Source: Dactylosporangium sp. AC04546 (GTDB lineage Bacteria > Actinomycetota > Actinomycetes > Mycobacteriales > Micromonosporaceae). From it: a DNA stretch of 57,207 nt. Of the stretch, positions 48,353 to 55,402 are shown piece by piece. Every line of letters starts with the position of its first letter. The stretch's first letter is position 1. The notes under the pieces are model-generated. The model worked only from the letters and a program-made list of their open reading frames with translations, ran no database searches and was not told the DNA's origin. Location: assembly GCF_022095675.1 (NCBI RefSeq), contig NZ_JAHYSG010000082.1:1-57207 (forward strand). Direction: 5' to 3'. Made by a program: the position numbers and the translations under genes.

Positions 48353-48829
48353 GTGCCCGAGCACACCTTCCGCGTCAACGGCGAGCAGGTCACCGTCGAC
48401 GTCGCCGACGACGTGCGCCTGCTGTGGGTGCTGCGTGACGTGCTCGGCATCACGGGGCCGAAGTACGGCTGCGGCATCGCCGTGTGCAAGGCCTGCACCA
48501 GCCACCTCAACGGCAAGGGCATCACGCCCTGCGCGGTGCCCGTCAAGGACCTGGGCCCCGCCGACGAGGTGACCACCATCGAGGGGCTGGCCGCCACCGC
48601 CGGGCAGGACCTGCACCCGATGCAGCAGGCCTGGCTCGACCACGACGTGGCCCAGTGCGGGTACTGCCAGCCCGGCCAGATCATGGCCGCGGTCGCGCTG
48701 GTCCGCCGGGTGGCCGCCGAGGGCCGCGCGATCACCGACGCCGACCTGGACACGCTGCGCAACGTCTGCCGGTGCGGCACGTACCCGCGGATCCGCGCCG
48801 CCATCCGCACCGGCGCCGCGAACATGTGA
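48353..48829 (+). CDS. oxiA: 2Fe-2S subunit of aldehyde oxidoreductase (OxiA)
   Basis: The 158-residue protein has the plant-type 2Fe-2S cluster ligands GCGIAVCKACTSHLNGKGIT plus PC near residue 60. The second cluster is in QCGYCQPGQIM and NVCRCGTYPRIRAAI. This two-cluster layout is that of IorA/CoxS subunits, which pass electrons from the molybdenum centre. It lacks its own signal and should be exported by hitchhiking on the Tat signal of the large subunit. GTG 48353 follows the large-subunit TGA immediately, with no spacer. An AT-rich palindrome follows 29 nt after its stop. Confidence 0.9.
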   Translation: MPEHTFRVNGEQVTVDVADDVRLLWVLRDVLGITGPKYGCGIAVCKACTSHLNGKGITPCAVPVKDLGPADEVTTIEGLAATAGQDLHPMQQAWLDHDVAQCGYCQPGQIMAAVALVRRVAAEGRAITDADLDTLRNVCRCGTYPRIRAAIRTGAANM

Positions 48830-48857
48830 GCCGCGGGGGAGGGGGTGTGCCGGCGAA

Positions 48858-48899
48858 CGATATTCCGCTCAGGAATATTTATTCCCCACAGGAATATCG
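48858..48899. repeat. AT-rich double palindrome between convergent genes
   Basis: Four half-sites alternate: TATTCC, GGAATA, TATTCC, GGAATA. They form two head-to-tail 19-bp palindromes (ATATTCC-N5-GGAATAT at 48860-48878 and TTATTCC-N5-GGAATAT at 48879-48897), and the central pair forms GGAATA-TT-TATTCC. CGATATTCC and GGAATATCG close the ends. The AT content is far above the surroundings. It could be a terminator, a tandem operator or a protein-binding landmark. Confidence 0.7.
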
Positions 48900-48935
48900 C
48901 GTGCCGAGACACCCCGGCGCGCCGCGGTCCTCGCG

Positions 48936-51074
48936 TCAGCGGGTGCCGGCCTTCACGCGGTACATCGCGGCATCGGCGGCCGACAGGATCTCGTCGGCGG
49001 TGTCGCGGTTGTCGCGGGTGGTCGCGCCGATGCTCACCCCGATCCGGACCATCCGGCCGGCCAGGTGGAACGGGGCGGCGATGGCGGCCCGCAGCCGCTC
49101 GGCGATCTCGTCGAGCTGCGGCTGGGCCGTCACCTCGTCGAGGAACACCACGAACTCGTCGCCGCCGAAGCGGGCGGCGACGTCCCCGGAGCGCAGCGAC
49201 CGGCGGATCCGTTCGGCCACGTGGACCAGCAGCTCGTCGCCGGCCGCGTGGCCGAACGTGTCGTTGACCTGCTTGAACCCGTCGAGGTCGAGGAACAGCA
49301 CCGCGAAGTGCCGGCTCGGCGTGCTCGCCGCGCCCTGGAGGGTCTCCACGAACGCGGCCCGGTTGGGCAGGCCGGTGAGCGTGTCGGACAGCGCCGCCTG
49401 GCGCAGCCGCTCCTCCTGCTCGCGCAGGTCCAGGGCGACGGTGAACAGCGCCGCGCACTGGTTCACCAGCTCCCGGCCGTCCTCGACCCGGCTGTCGACG
49501 ACGTCGACGATCGCGAGCAGCCCGCGGTCGCTCCCGCCGACCTTCGCCGGTACCACGAACACCGTCTCGTCCGCCCCGGCCGCCGCGACGAGCTCCGCCG
49601 GCGGGAACTGCGCGACGCGCAGCACCGAAGGGCCGATCGGCGGTCCGGGCCGGCGCCGCCAGGCCGGCGGGACCCGCAGCTGCCGGTCGGAGGTCCACAG
49701 GCCGACCGCGCCGCTGCTGGCCGGGGTCGCCGCCAGCCACGTCAGGGTCGCCGGGTCGGTGCCCCGCTCGTACAGCAGCGCCATGCTCAGCTCGTAGTGC
49801 GCGCTGATCGTCGAGCGCAGCCGCCACCGCTCGCCGAACTGCGCCCGATGGTGCAGCCGCGCGGTGGCCAGGATCAGGTCCTGCACGCAGATGTCGACCC
49901 GGCGGGCCGCGGCCGGCACGGGAAGATCGAGACTCTGGGTGTACTCCTGGACCGCCCGGGACAGCACCCGCAGGCTCTCCGGCGCGGGCCGCAGCTCGTA
50001 GATCCGCATCAGCGCCCGCGCCGCCGGCACCAGGTCGGGCCGGTCCCCGGCCGCGGCGGCCGCCATGACCGCCTTGGTCAGCACGGCGGCGTCGCGCAGG
50101 GCGTCGAGGTCGTCGGGGGTGCGGAACGCCTCGGGCGGCAGCAGCACCGAGAACCGCTCGACGAGCCGGTCCGGCGCGCCCGGGGCGGCGCCGGCCGGGT
50201 GCGCGGTCGTGCTCGCGCAGCCGCACGACGGGCGCGGCACGAACGCCGTGGGGATGCGGGGCCGGGCCGGGGGCGTGCCCGGCTCGGCGACGGCGCGCAG
50301 CAGCAGGCCGACCGCCTCGGCCGCCATCTCGCCCAGCAGCTGCCGGACGCTGGCCAGGCCCGGCTCCTGGAACGCGGCGACCTCGAGGTCGTCGAACCCG
50401 GTGATCACGTAGTCGTCGGGGCAGCGCAGCCCGGCCTCGGTCATCGCCCGCACGACGCCGATCGCGTTACGGTCGGTCGCCGCCACGATCGCCGGCGCGG
50501 GCGGCCCGCCGCGCAGCGCCTCGGGCGTGGCCCAGGTCACACCGCTCTCCAGGTTGTCGACCGCGGGCAGGAACAGCTCCGGGTCGGGGGTGATGCCGTG
50601 GGCCAGGAGCGTTTCGCGGTACGCCCGGTAGCGCTCGGCGACGTCCGTCACGTTGATGTTGCCGGTGAACGCGATCCGCCGGTGCCCGTGCGCGACGAGG
50701 TGCGCGACGGCCTCGCGGATCCCGGCGCCGTTGTCGGCGAGCACGGCCGGCAGCCCGGCCTGCCCTTTGTCGTGGCCCTCGTCGTGGCCCAGCAGCACCA
50801 CGGGCTTCCCCGAGGCGCGGAAGCGTTCGATGTACCGGCTGGTCACGGCGTCGGCGAGCACGACGAACCCGGCGACGTGGTCCCAGGCGACGGGCGCGTC
50901 GAACTCGGGCGACCCGCCGTTGACCGTGATGGAGGCGGCCGCGTCGAGCGTCTGGACCACGATCGTGCGGCTCCCGGCCCGGGCCGCGGCGGCGCAGATC
51001 CCGGCCAGCAGCGTGCCGTAGTAGACACCACCCGCGAACGGGGACAGCACCCCTACCACCGGACCGTCGAGCAT
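48936..51074 (-). CDS. LacI-type sensor domain fused to GGDEF diguanylate cyclase
   Basis: The 712-residue protein starts with a periplasmic-binding/LacI-like domain (about 1-275: VVGVLSPFAGGVYYGTLLAG, HGHRRIAFTGNINVTD, YVITGFDDLEVAAFQEPGLA) but has neither HTH nor signal peptide, so it is cytoplasmic. A helical middle region and a GAF-like segment lead to a GGDEF domain (about 545-712) with SDTLTGLPNR and RFGGDEFVVF, the active diguanylate cyclase signature. It should make c-di-GMP in response to a small ligand. GGAGG lies 5 nt before ATG 51074. No EAL domain is present. Confidence 0.9.
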   Translation of the reverse strand: MLDGPVVGVLSPFAGGVYYGTLLAGICAAAARAGSRTIVVQTLDAAASITVNGGSPEFDAPVAWDHVAGFVVLADAVTSRYIERFRASGKPVVLLGHDEGHDKGQAGLPAVLADNGAGIREAVAHLVAHGHRRIAFTGNINVTDVAERYRAYRETLLAHGITPDPELFLPAVDNLESGVTWATPEALRGGPPAPAIVAATDRNAIGVVRAMTEAGLRCPDDYVITGFDDLEVAAFQEPGLASVRQLLGEMAAEAVGLLLRAVAEPGTPPARPRIPTAFVPRPSCGCASTTAHPAGAAPGAPDRLVERFSVLLPPEAFRTPDDLDALRDAAVLTKAVMAAAAAGDRPDLVPAARALMRIYELRPAPESLRVLSRAVQEYTQSLDLPVPAAARRVDICVQDLILATARLHHRAQFGERWRLRSTISAHYELSMALLYERGTDPATLTWLAATPASSGAVGLWTSDRQLRVPPAWRRRPGPPIGPSVLRVAQFPPAELVAAAGADETVFVVPAKVGGSDRGLLAIVDVVDSRVEDGRELVNQCAALFTVALDLREQEERLRQAALSDTLTGLPNRAAFVETLQGAASTPSRHFAVLFLDLDGFKQVNDTFGHAAGDELLVHVAERIRRSLRSGDVAARFGGDEFVVFLDEVTAQPQLDEIAERLRAAIAAPFHLAGRMVRIGVSIGATTRDNRDTADEILSAADAAMYRVKAGTR

Positions 51075-51146
51075 CATCACCTCCGTGTACTCCATCGGTA
51101 GCAGATCGCCCGACCTTCGCGGAAGCCACCGTTTCGTCGAGCGCCA

Positions 51147-51173
51147 TGTCACAACCGGCAGAGCTGCGTTGTC
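51147..51173 (+). promoter_or_regulatory. ECF41-type promoter of the sigma factor gene
   Basis: TGTCACA-N13-CGTTGTC precedes the sigma gene by about 33 nt. The TGTCACA -35 is the known hallmark of ECF41 promoters. The same motif and spacing occur at 52889-52915 on the other strand before the SDR gene, so the sigma factor probably transcribes itself and the SDR. Confidence 0.75.
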
Positions 51174-51206
51174 ATGGGTCCGGGTCCCGGTGGAAGGTGG
51201 GTCGTC

Positions 51207-52121
51207 ATGGAGGAGTTCGAGGAGCTGCGGCCGCTGCTCTTCTCGATCGCGTACCGCATTCTCGGCAGCGTCAGCGAGGCGGAGGACGCGGTGCAGGAGA
51301 CGTGGCTGCGGTACCGGACCTCCGGGACCGAGCCCGAGTCGGCCCGGGCGTTCCTGTCGGCGGTGGTGACCCGCGTCTCGATCAACGTGCTGCGCTCGGC
51401 GCGCGTGCGGCGGGAGGCGTACGTCGGGGAATGGTTCCCGGAGCCGCTGCTCACCGACCCGTACGAGGACCCGGAGCGGGCCGCCGAGCTGGCCGACTCG
51501 GTGTCGATGGCGGCGCTGCTGCTGCTCGAACGGCTCAGCCCGCTCGAACGGGCGGTGTTCGTGCTGCGGGAGGTCTTCGGGTTCGGCTTCCCGGAGATCG
51601 CGTCGGCGGTCGGCCGGTCCGAGGCGGCGTGCCGGCAGCTGGCGGTGCGGGCCCGCCGGCACATGGACGCCGGCCGTCCCCGGTTCGAGGCCGACCGGCG
51701 CGAGCGCGACGAGCTCGCCGGGCGGTTCTTCGAGGCCTTCCGGGAGGGCGACCTCGACGGCCTGCGCGAGCTGCTGGCCGCCGACGTCCAGCTGACCAGC
51801 GACGGCGGCGGCAAGGCCCCGCAGCTGCAGCGCCCCATCCTCGGCGCGGACCACGTGGCCCGGCTGCTCGCCGCGGTCGCCGCGCCGCTGGCCCACATCG
51901 GCGTCACGCTCGAGCCGCACGCGCTCAACGGCCAGCCGGGCGCTCTCTTCCGCGACGCGGACGGCAAGGTCCTCAACGCCTTCGCGCTCGACGTGGCGGA
52001 CGGTCAGGTCCAGGCGATCCGCCTGGTGATCAACCCCGACAAGCTGCGCCACCTCGGCCCGGTCGCCGACGCCTGGGCCCTGTCCCACGCGTTCACCCAG
52101 GCGCGGCGATCGGCTCGGTAG
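51207..52121 (+). CDS. ECF sigma factor with SnoaL-like C-terminal domain (SigJ/ECF41 group)
   Basis: The 304-residue protein has sigma region 2 (LFSIAYRILGSVSEAEDAVQ, ETWLRYR) and region 4 (LSPLERAVFVLREVFGFGFP, RSEAACRQLAVRARRHM). A SnoaL-like C-terminal extension from about 175 (FFEAFREGDLDGLRELLAAD) ends with NPDKLRHLGP, close to the NPDKL motif known to matter in ECF41 regulation. ECF41 proteins lack an anti-sigma factor and use this domain instead. ATG 51207 follows GGAAGGTGGG; an ATG at 51174 lies upstream of the expected transcription start. The promoter at 51147 fits autoregulation. Confidence 0.92.
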   Translation: MEEFEELRPLLFSIAYRILGSVSEAEDAVQETWLRYRTSGTEPESARAFLSAVVTRVSINVLRSARVRREAYVGEWFPEPLLTDPYEDPERAAELADSVSMAALLLLERLSPLERAVFVLREVFGFGFPEIASAVGRSEAACRQLAVRARRHMDAGRPRFEADRRERDELAGRFFEAFREGDLDGLRELLAADVQLTSDGGGKAPQLQRPILGADHVARLLAAVAAPLAHIGVTLEPHALNGQPGALFRDADGKVLNAFALDVADGQVQAIRLVINPDKLRHLGPVADAWALSHAFTQARRSAR

Positions 52122-52136
52122 CCAGCTACCGGCGGG

Positions 52137-52880
52137 CTACCAGGCGATGCGGCCGAGGCGGTCGACGAAGATGCCCGACGGGCCGTCCGGGGGCAGGGTC
52201 GCCAGGCGGACGATCGGGTCGGCGCCCTGGGTGGCCGTGAGCTGGCCGCGGTGGCCGTTCATGTCGGTCGCGGCGAACGTGTGGTTGACCACCTCGCCGG
52301 GCGTCACCGCGTTGAACCGGACGCGGGGGAGGGCCTGGGCGTAGCGGACGGTGAGCATGTTCAGCGCCGCCTTCGAGGAGCTGTAGGCCAGCTCGTGCAT
52401 CCTCGAGACGGGCTGCGACGGGTCGGTCACCACCGCGAACGAGCCGCCGGCGCTGGTCACCATCACGACCCGCGGGTGCTCGGCGGCGAGCAGCAGGGGC
52501 AGGAACGCGTGCGTGACCCGGACCGGGCCGTAGACGTTCGTGTCGTAGACCGCGTGCAGGTCGGCGGCCGTGGCGTCGGCGGGCGGGACGGCGTGGCCCG
52601 GCGCGCCGGCGTTGTTGACCAGCACGTCCAGGCGGTCGGTGTGCGCGCGCACCTGCAGTACCGCCGAATCCACCGAGGCGTCGGAGGTCACGTCCAGGGT
52701 GACCGGGACCACCGCCACGCCCTCGGCGGCCAGCTTCGCGGCAGCGGTCCGGCCCCGCTCCTCGTCCCGCGAGCCGAGGAAGACCGTCCAGCCCAGCGCG
52801 CCGAGCCGGCGGGCCGTCTCCAGGCCCAGTCCCTTGTTCGCCCCGGTGACCAGCACCGAGGTCCGTTGCGAGTTCGTCAT
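52137..52880 (-). CDS. SDR family oxidoreductase, ECF41 target
   Basis: The 247-residue SDR has TGANKGLGLETARRL, a NADP-type Arg in LGSRDEERG, NNAGAPGH, VTSAGGSFA and catalytic YSSSKAAL. It resembles the carbonyl-reductase-like SDRs often found near ECF41 sigma genes. The ATG at 52880 sits only about 8 nt downstream of the promoter's -10 element, so the transcript may be leaderless. No ribosome site is seen. It converges with the sigma gene (15 nt between stops). Substrate is unknown. Confidence 0.9.
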   Translation of the reverse strand: MTNSQRTSVLVTGANKGLGLETARRLGALGWTVFLGSRDEERGRTAAAKLAAEGVAVVPVTLDVTSDASVDSAVLQVRAHTDRLDVLVNNAGAPGHAVPPADATAADLHAVYDTNVYGPVRVTHAFLPLLLAAEHPRVVMVTSAGGSFAVVTDPSQPVSRMHELAYSSSKAALNMLTVRYAQALPRVRFNAVTPGEVVNHTFAATDMNGHRGQLTATQGADPIVRLATLPPDGPSGIFVDRLGRIAW

Positions 52881-52888
52881 GTCTCTGG

Positions 52889-52915
52889 GACAACGCAGCC
52901 CGGCCGGCTGTGACA
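52889..52915 (-). promoter_or_regulatory. ECF41-type promoter of the SDR gene
   Basis: On the minus strand TGTCACA-N13-CGTTGTC matches the sigma gene promoter at 51147-51173 at all motif bases, and at 10 of the 13 spacer positions. The -10 ends 8 nt before the SDR start codon, so initiation would be at or next to the ATG. Confidence 0.75.
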
Positions 52916-52951
52916 CGCCCTGCGGCGGTGGTGGGGGCCGGGCCACGGCAA

Positions 52952-52975
52952 CGTTCCCGCACCGCGGCGGGAACG
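52952..52975. repeat. Inverted repeat upstream of the glucosaminidase gene
   Basis: CGTTCCCGC and GCGGGAACG form a perfect 9-bp inverted repeat around ACCGCG, 58 nt before the start of the secreted hydrolase gene. It could be an operator or a leader hairpin. Confidence 0.45.
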
Positions 52976-53033
52976 GCGGGGCTCCGCGGCCCGCGGACGG
53001 TGGTTGGACCGGCCACCGTCCGAAGGGGGACCC

Positions 53034-53940
53034 ATGTTCAAGCACACGCTCGTCACCGCGCTGGCGGCGGTGATCTGCGCCGCCGGCACGCTCGTGGTCG
53101 GGGCCGCACCCGCCGACGCCGCGGTGACCCGGGTGCGGGTCAAGGGGTCCCTCGCGGTGCGCGGCGGCGCGGCGACCTGGTGGGCGCCGACCCGCTACCT
53201 GCGCAACAACACCGCTGTCACGGTCACGTACAGGTTCACCGGGCAGTACATCCGCGGGACGGTGCGCCGCACCGCGCAGTGGGACCCGGCTGCTGCTCGG
53301 CGACTACATCCCGCACGCCAACGTGGTCGGCAACCCGAAGCTGCCCGCCTGCGTCCTGCCGGCGCCGGCCACGCCGCCCCCGCTCGTATCGGTCGTCGCG
53401 CCGCCGGTGGTGCCGCCGTCGCAGCCCTCGCAGCCCTCACTGCCCGCACTGCCCGAGCCGAACGGCACGATGACGCAGGCCGAGTTCATCGCCGCGTCGG
53501 TGCCGGGCGCCCAGCAGAGCCGGCGCGAGCACGGCGTGCCGGCGTCGGTCACGATCGCCCAGGCGATCCTGGAGACGGGCTGGGGCAAGAGCGCCCTGTC
53601 GACGTTCGACCGCAACTTCTTCGGCATGAAGTGCTACGGCCAGGGCGTCTACGCCAACGGCTGCAGGTCGCACTCCACCGCCGAGTGCACGCCGGCCGGG
53701 GCCTGCTTCACGACCACGGCGTCGTTTCGCACCTACGCCAACGCCGCGAACTCGTTCCGCGACCACGGCGCGTCGCTCGCCACGAACAGCCGCTACGCCG
53801 TGGCGTTCCAGCACCGCGGCAACCCCGACCGGTTCGCGGCGGAGATGCACAAGGCCGGCTACGCGACCGACCCGCAGTACACCGTGAAACTCACGGGCAT
53901 CATGGCCAAGTACAACCTGTACCGTTACGATCTGGCCTGA
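53034..53940 (+). pseudogene. Secreted glucosaminidase with SH3-like N-domain, frameshifted
   Basis: The frame from ATG 53034 (AAGGGGG upstream) encodes a signal peptide ending PADAA and an SH3-like region (LAVRGGAATWWAPTRYLRNN, YIRGTVRRTAQW). Near 53280 the homology moves to the +1 frame: LLLGDYIPHANVVGNPKLP, a Pro-rich linker, then a glucosaminidase/FlgJ-type domain with AQAILETGWGKSALS, NFFGMKC and AFQHRGNPDRFAAEMHKAGY. Removing one G from TGGGACC at about 53280 would join them as RTAQWTRLLLGDY. An intact protein would be about 300 residues and cut peptidoglycan. Either the gene is broken or the base is a sequencing error. Confidence 0.82.
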
Positions 53941-53981
53941 GACGGTTGTACGGGTGCAATTGTCAGGGCAGGAGTCACCAG

Positions 53982-54386
53982 ATGCTCCCCCTCGCGCGGA
54001 TCCTGCTGGTTGAGGACGATCCCGGCGACGTCGCCTACGCCCTCGACGAGTTCGCCGCGCATGAGCTGCGCAACCCGGTGACCGTGCTCGGCGACGGCGC
54101 CGCGGCGCTGGAGTATCTGGCGCGCGGGCCGGTGCCCGACATCCTGCTGCTCGACCTGAACCTGCCCGGCGTCGACGGCCGCGTGGTGCTCGACCACGTG
54201 GTCGTCGACCCGGCCCTGGCCAGGCTCGTGGTGGTCGTGCTCACCGGCGTTGACGTCGAGGAGCGGACGCTGCGCGACTTCGGCGTCCCGTCGGCGTACC
54301 ACTTCCGCAAGCCGGTCGACGTCGCGCAGCTCGCGGGCCTGATCCGCAGCGTCGAGCAGTTCTCGATCGGCGCCGGCGGCGCGTAG
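53982..54386 (+). CDS. Stand-alone response regulator receiver domain
   Basis: The 134-residue protein is a lone REC domain with the acidic pair in ILLVEDDPGD, the phospho-acceptor Asp in LLLDLNLPGVDG, Thr in VVVLTGVD and Lys in YHFRKPVD. It resembles Rcp1-type regulators that receive phosphate from hybrid or phytochrome-like kinases and have no output domain. No cognate kinase is adjacent. GGCAGGAG lies upstream of ATG 53982. Confidence 0.92.
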   Translation: MLPLARILLVEDDPGDVAYALDEFAAHELRNPVTVLGDGAAALEYLARGPVPDILLLDLNLPGVDGRVVLDHVVVDPALARLVVVVLTGVDVEERTLRDFGVPSAYHFRKPVDVAQLAGLIRSVEQFSIGAGGA

Positions 54387-54429
54387 ACCCGGTCCCGGCC
54401 ACCAGGACGGCCGCGTCGACTTCCGGGTG

Positions 54430-54435
54430 TAGAAT
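54430..54435 (+). promoter_or_regulatory. TAGAAT -10 box, probable leaderless promoter
   Basis: TAGAAT lies 6 nt upstream of ATG 54442 and no ribosome site is present between them. Transcription would start at or next to the ATG, giving a leaderless mRNA, which is common in actinobacteria. No convincing -35 box is seen. Confidence 0.5.
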
Positions 54436-54441
54436 TTGAAC

Positions 54442-54930
54442 ATGTTCAAAGAGGGTTGGCTACTGGGTGGTCTGGTCGCGTCCGTCCTCCTGCGCGGCGC
54501 GGTGTGGCTGTTCAGCTTCTGCCTCGTCGGCCCGGTGCTCGGCCCGCTCGACCTCGTCCTCGCGGTGCCGCTCACGGCCGTCGCCGGTCACGACGGCGCC
54601 GTGGCGATCTGGGTCGGCGAGGCCGTGGCCGGCATCGGGCTGGCCGTCGTGACCGGGCTGGCGTGCGACGGCCTGCGGCGGGACCAGCTGTGGGCGTGGC
54701 GGCTGGGCCTGGGCCTCGCCCGCTGCTACGTCGTGCTCAACGCCGTGACCGCTCTGGGGTCTGTCGCGCTGGTCCTGATCTGGGGCTGGTGGGTGGCCCT
54801 CGTCGGCGCGGGGTTCTACCTGGCGTCGCTGGCCGCCGCCGCGCTCGCCTGGCGCGACCTGGCGTCCGGCCCCCGGGTCCGGGTCGTGACGGGCCTCGCC
54901 ACCCTGCGCCGCCTGGCCGCCGATGCCTGA
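54442..54930 (+). CDS. Small integral membrane protein, unknown function
   Basis: The 162-residue protein has four hydrophobic segments (about residues 8-32, 38-55, 88-112 and 114-136) separated by short loops with Arg-rich turns (CDGLRRDQLWAWRLG), and a basic C-terminal tail. No known domain is recognised. The ATG at 54442 sits just after the -10 box TAGAAT, so it is probably a leaderless gene. Codon use matches its neighbours. Its job is unknown. Confidence 0.7.
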   Translation: MFKEGWLLGGLVASVLLRGAVWLFSFCLVGPVLGPLDLVLAVPLTAVAGHDGAVAIWVGEAVAGIGLAVVTGLACDGLRRDQLWAWRLGLGLARCYVVLNAVTALGSVALVLIWGWWVALVGAGFYLASLAAAALAWRDLASGPRVRVVTGLATLRRLAADA

Positions 54931-54964
54931 CCCGGCCGTGTCGGCCTCACGCTGGCCGGCCGGG
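54931..54964. terminator. Possible bidirectional terminator hairpin
   Basis: CCCGGCC (54931-54937) can pair with GGCCGGG (54958-54964) around a 20-nt loop that itself contains smaller pairings. It lies in the gap between the convergent membrane protein and SRPBCC genes. The stem is short, so confidence is limited. Confidence 0.4.
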
Positions 54965-55005
54965 GGCCCGACCTCCACGCGTTCGACGACACGACGTGGT
55001 ACCGG

Positions 55006-55395
55006 CTAAGCCTCCAGGACCTGCTTGAGCAGCGCCAGGTCGCTCGTGACCAGGCCGGTGTCGCGGTCGAACTCGGCGTCGGTCATGCCCGGGGTGCGGC
55101 GCAGCGTGAAGACGACCTCCGTCGCCGGGCCGTCGGCGACCGCCCGCAGCGGGACGTACACCGTGTCGCCCGACGGGGTCACGACCTCGTGGTCCAGGAC
55201 GCCGTACTCGTTCGGCGGGGCGAACGTGACCTTCACGCGGCCCTCCGCGGTCTCGACGTACCACTGGCCGTCCGCGTGCACCACCGAGGTGCCGAGGCCG
55301 GGCGCCCAGCGGGGGAGGTTGGCCGGGTCGGACGCGAACGCGTACACCTCGGCCACCGGGCGGTCGATGTGCACGCTCAGGTGACGGGACTCCAT
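55006..55395 (-). CDS. SRPBCC family protein
   Basis: The 129-residue protein shows the START/SRPBCC fold pattern, with SVHIDRPVAEVYAFASDPAN and LPRWAPGLG at the start and a long final helix (DRDTGLVTSDLALLKQVLEA). These small helix-grip proteins bind hydrophobic ligands or act as polyketide-cyclase-like enzymes. It begins 7 nt after the stop of the aldo/keto reductase gene and is probably cotranscribed with it under the palindromic operators at 56465-56510. Ligand unknown. Confidence 0.85.
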   Translation of the reverse strand: MESRHLSVHIDRPVAEVYAFASDPANLPRWAPGLGTSVVHADGQWYVETAEGRVKVTFAPPNEYGVLDHEVVTPSGDTVYVPLRAVADGPATEVVFTLRRTPGMTDAEFDRDTGLVTSDLALLKQVLEA

Positions 55396-55402
55396 CGACC
55401 GA

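Noticed and set aside
48858..48899. AT-rich palindromes considered as an IS inverted repeat or attachment site
   Set aside because: No transposase or integrase lies nearby and no second copy or target duplication was seen in the window.
48217..50226. Long leftward frame through the end of the GGDEF gene and oxiA
   Set aside because: The reading is Arg/Ala/Pro-rich low-complexity without domains and runs against the OxiA and OxiB coding sequence, so it is a shadow.
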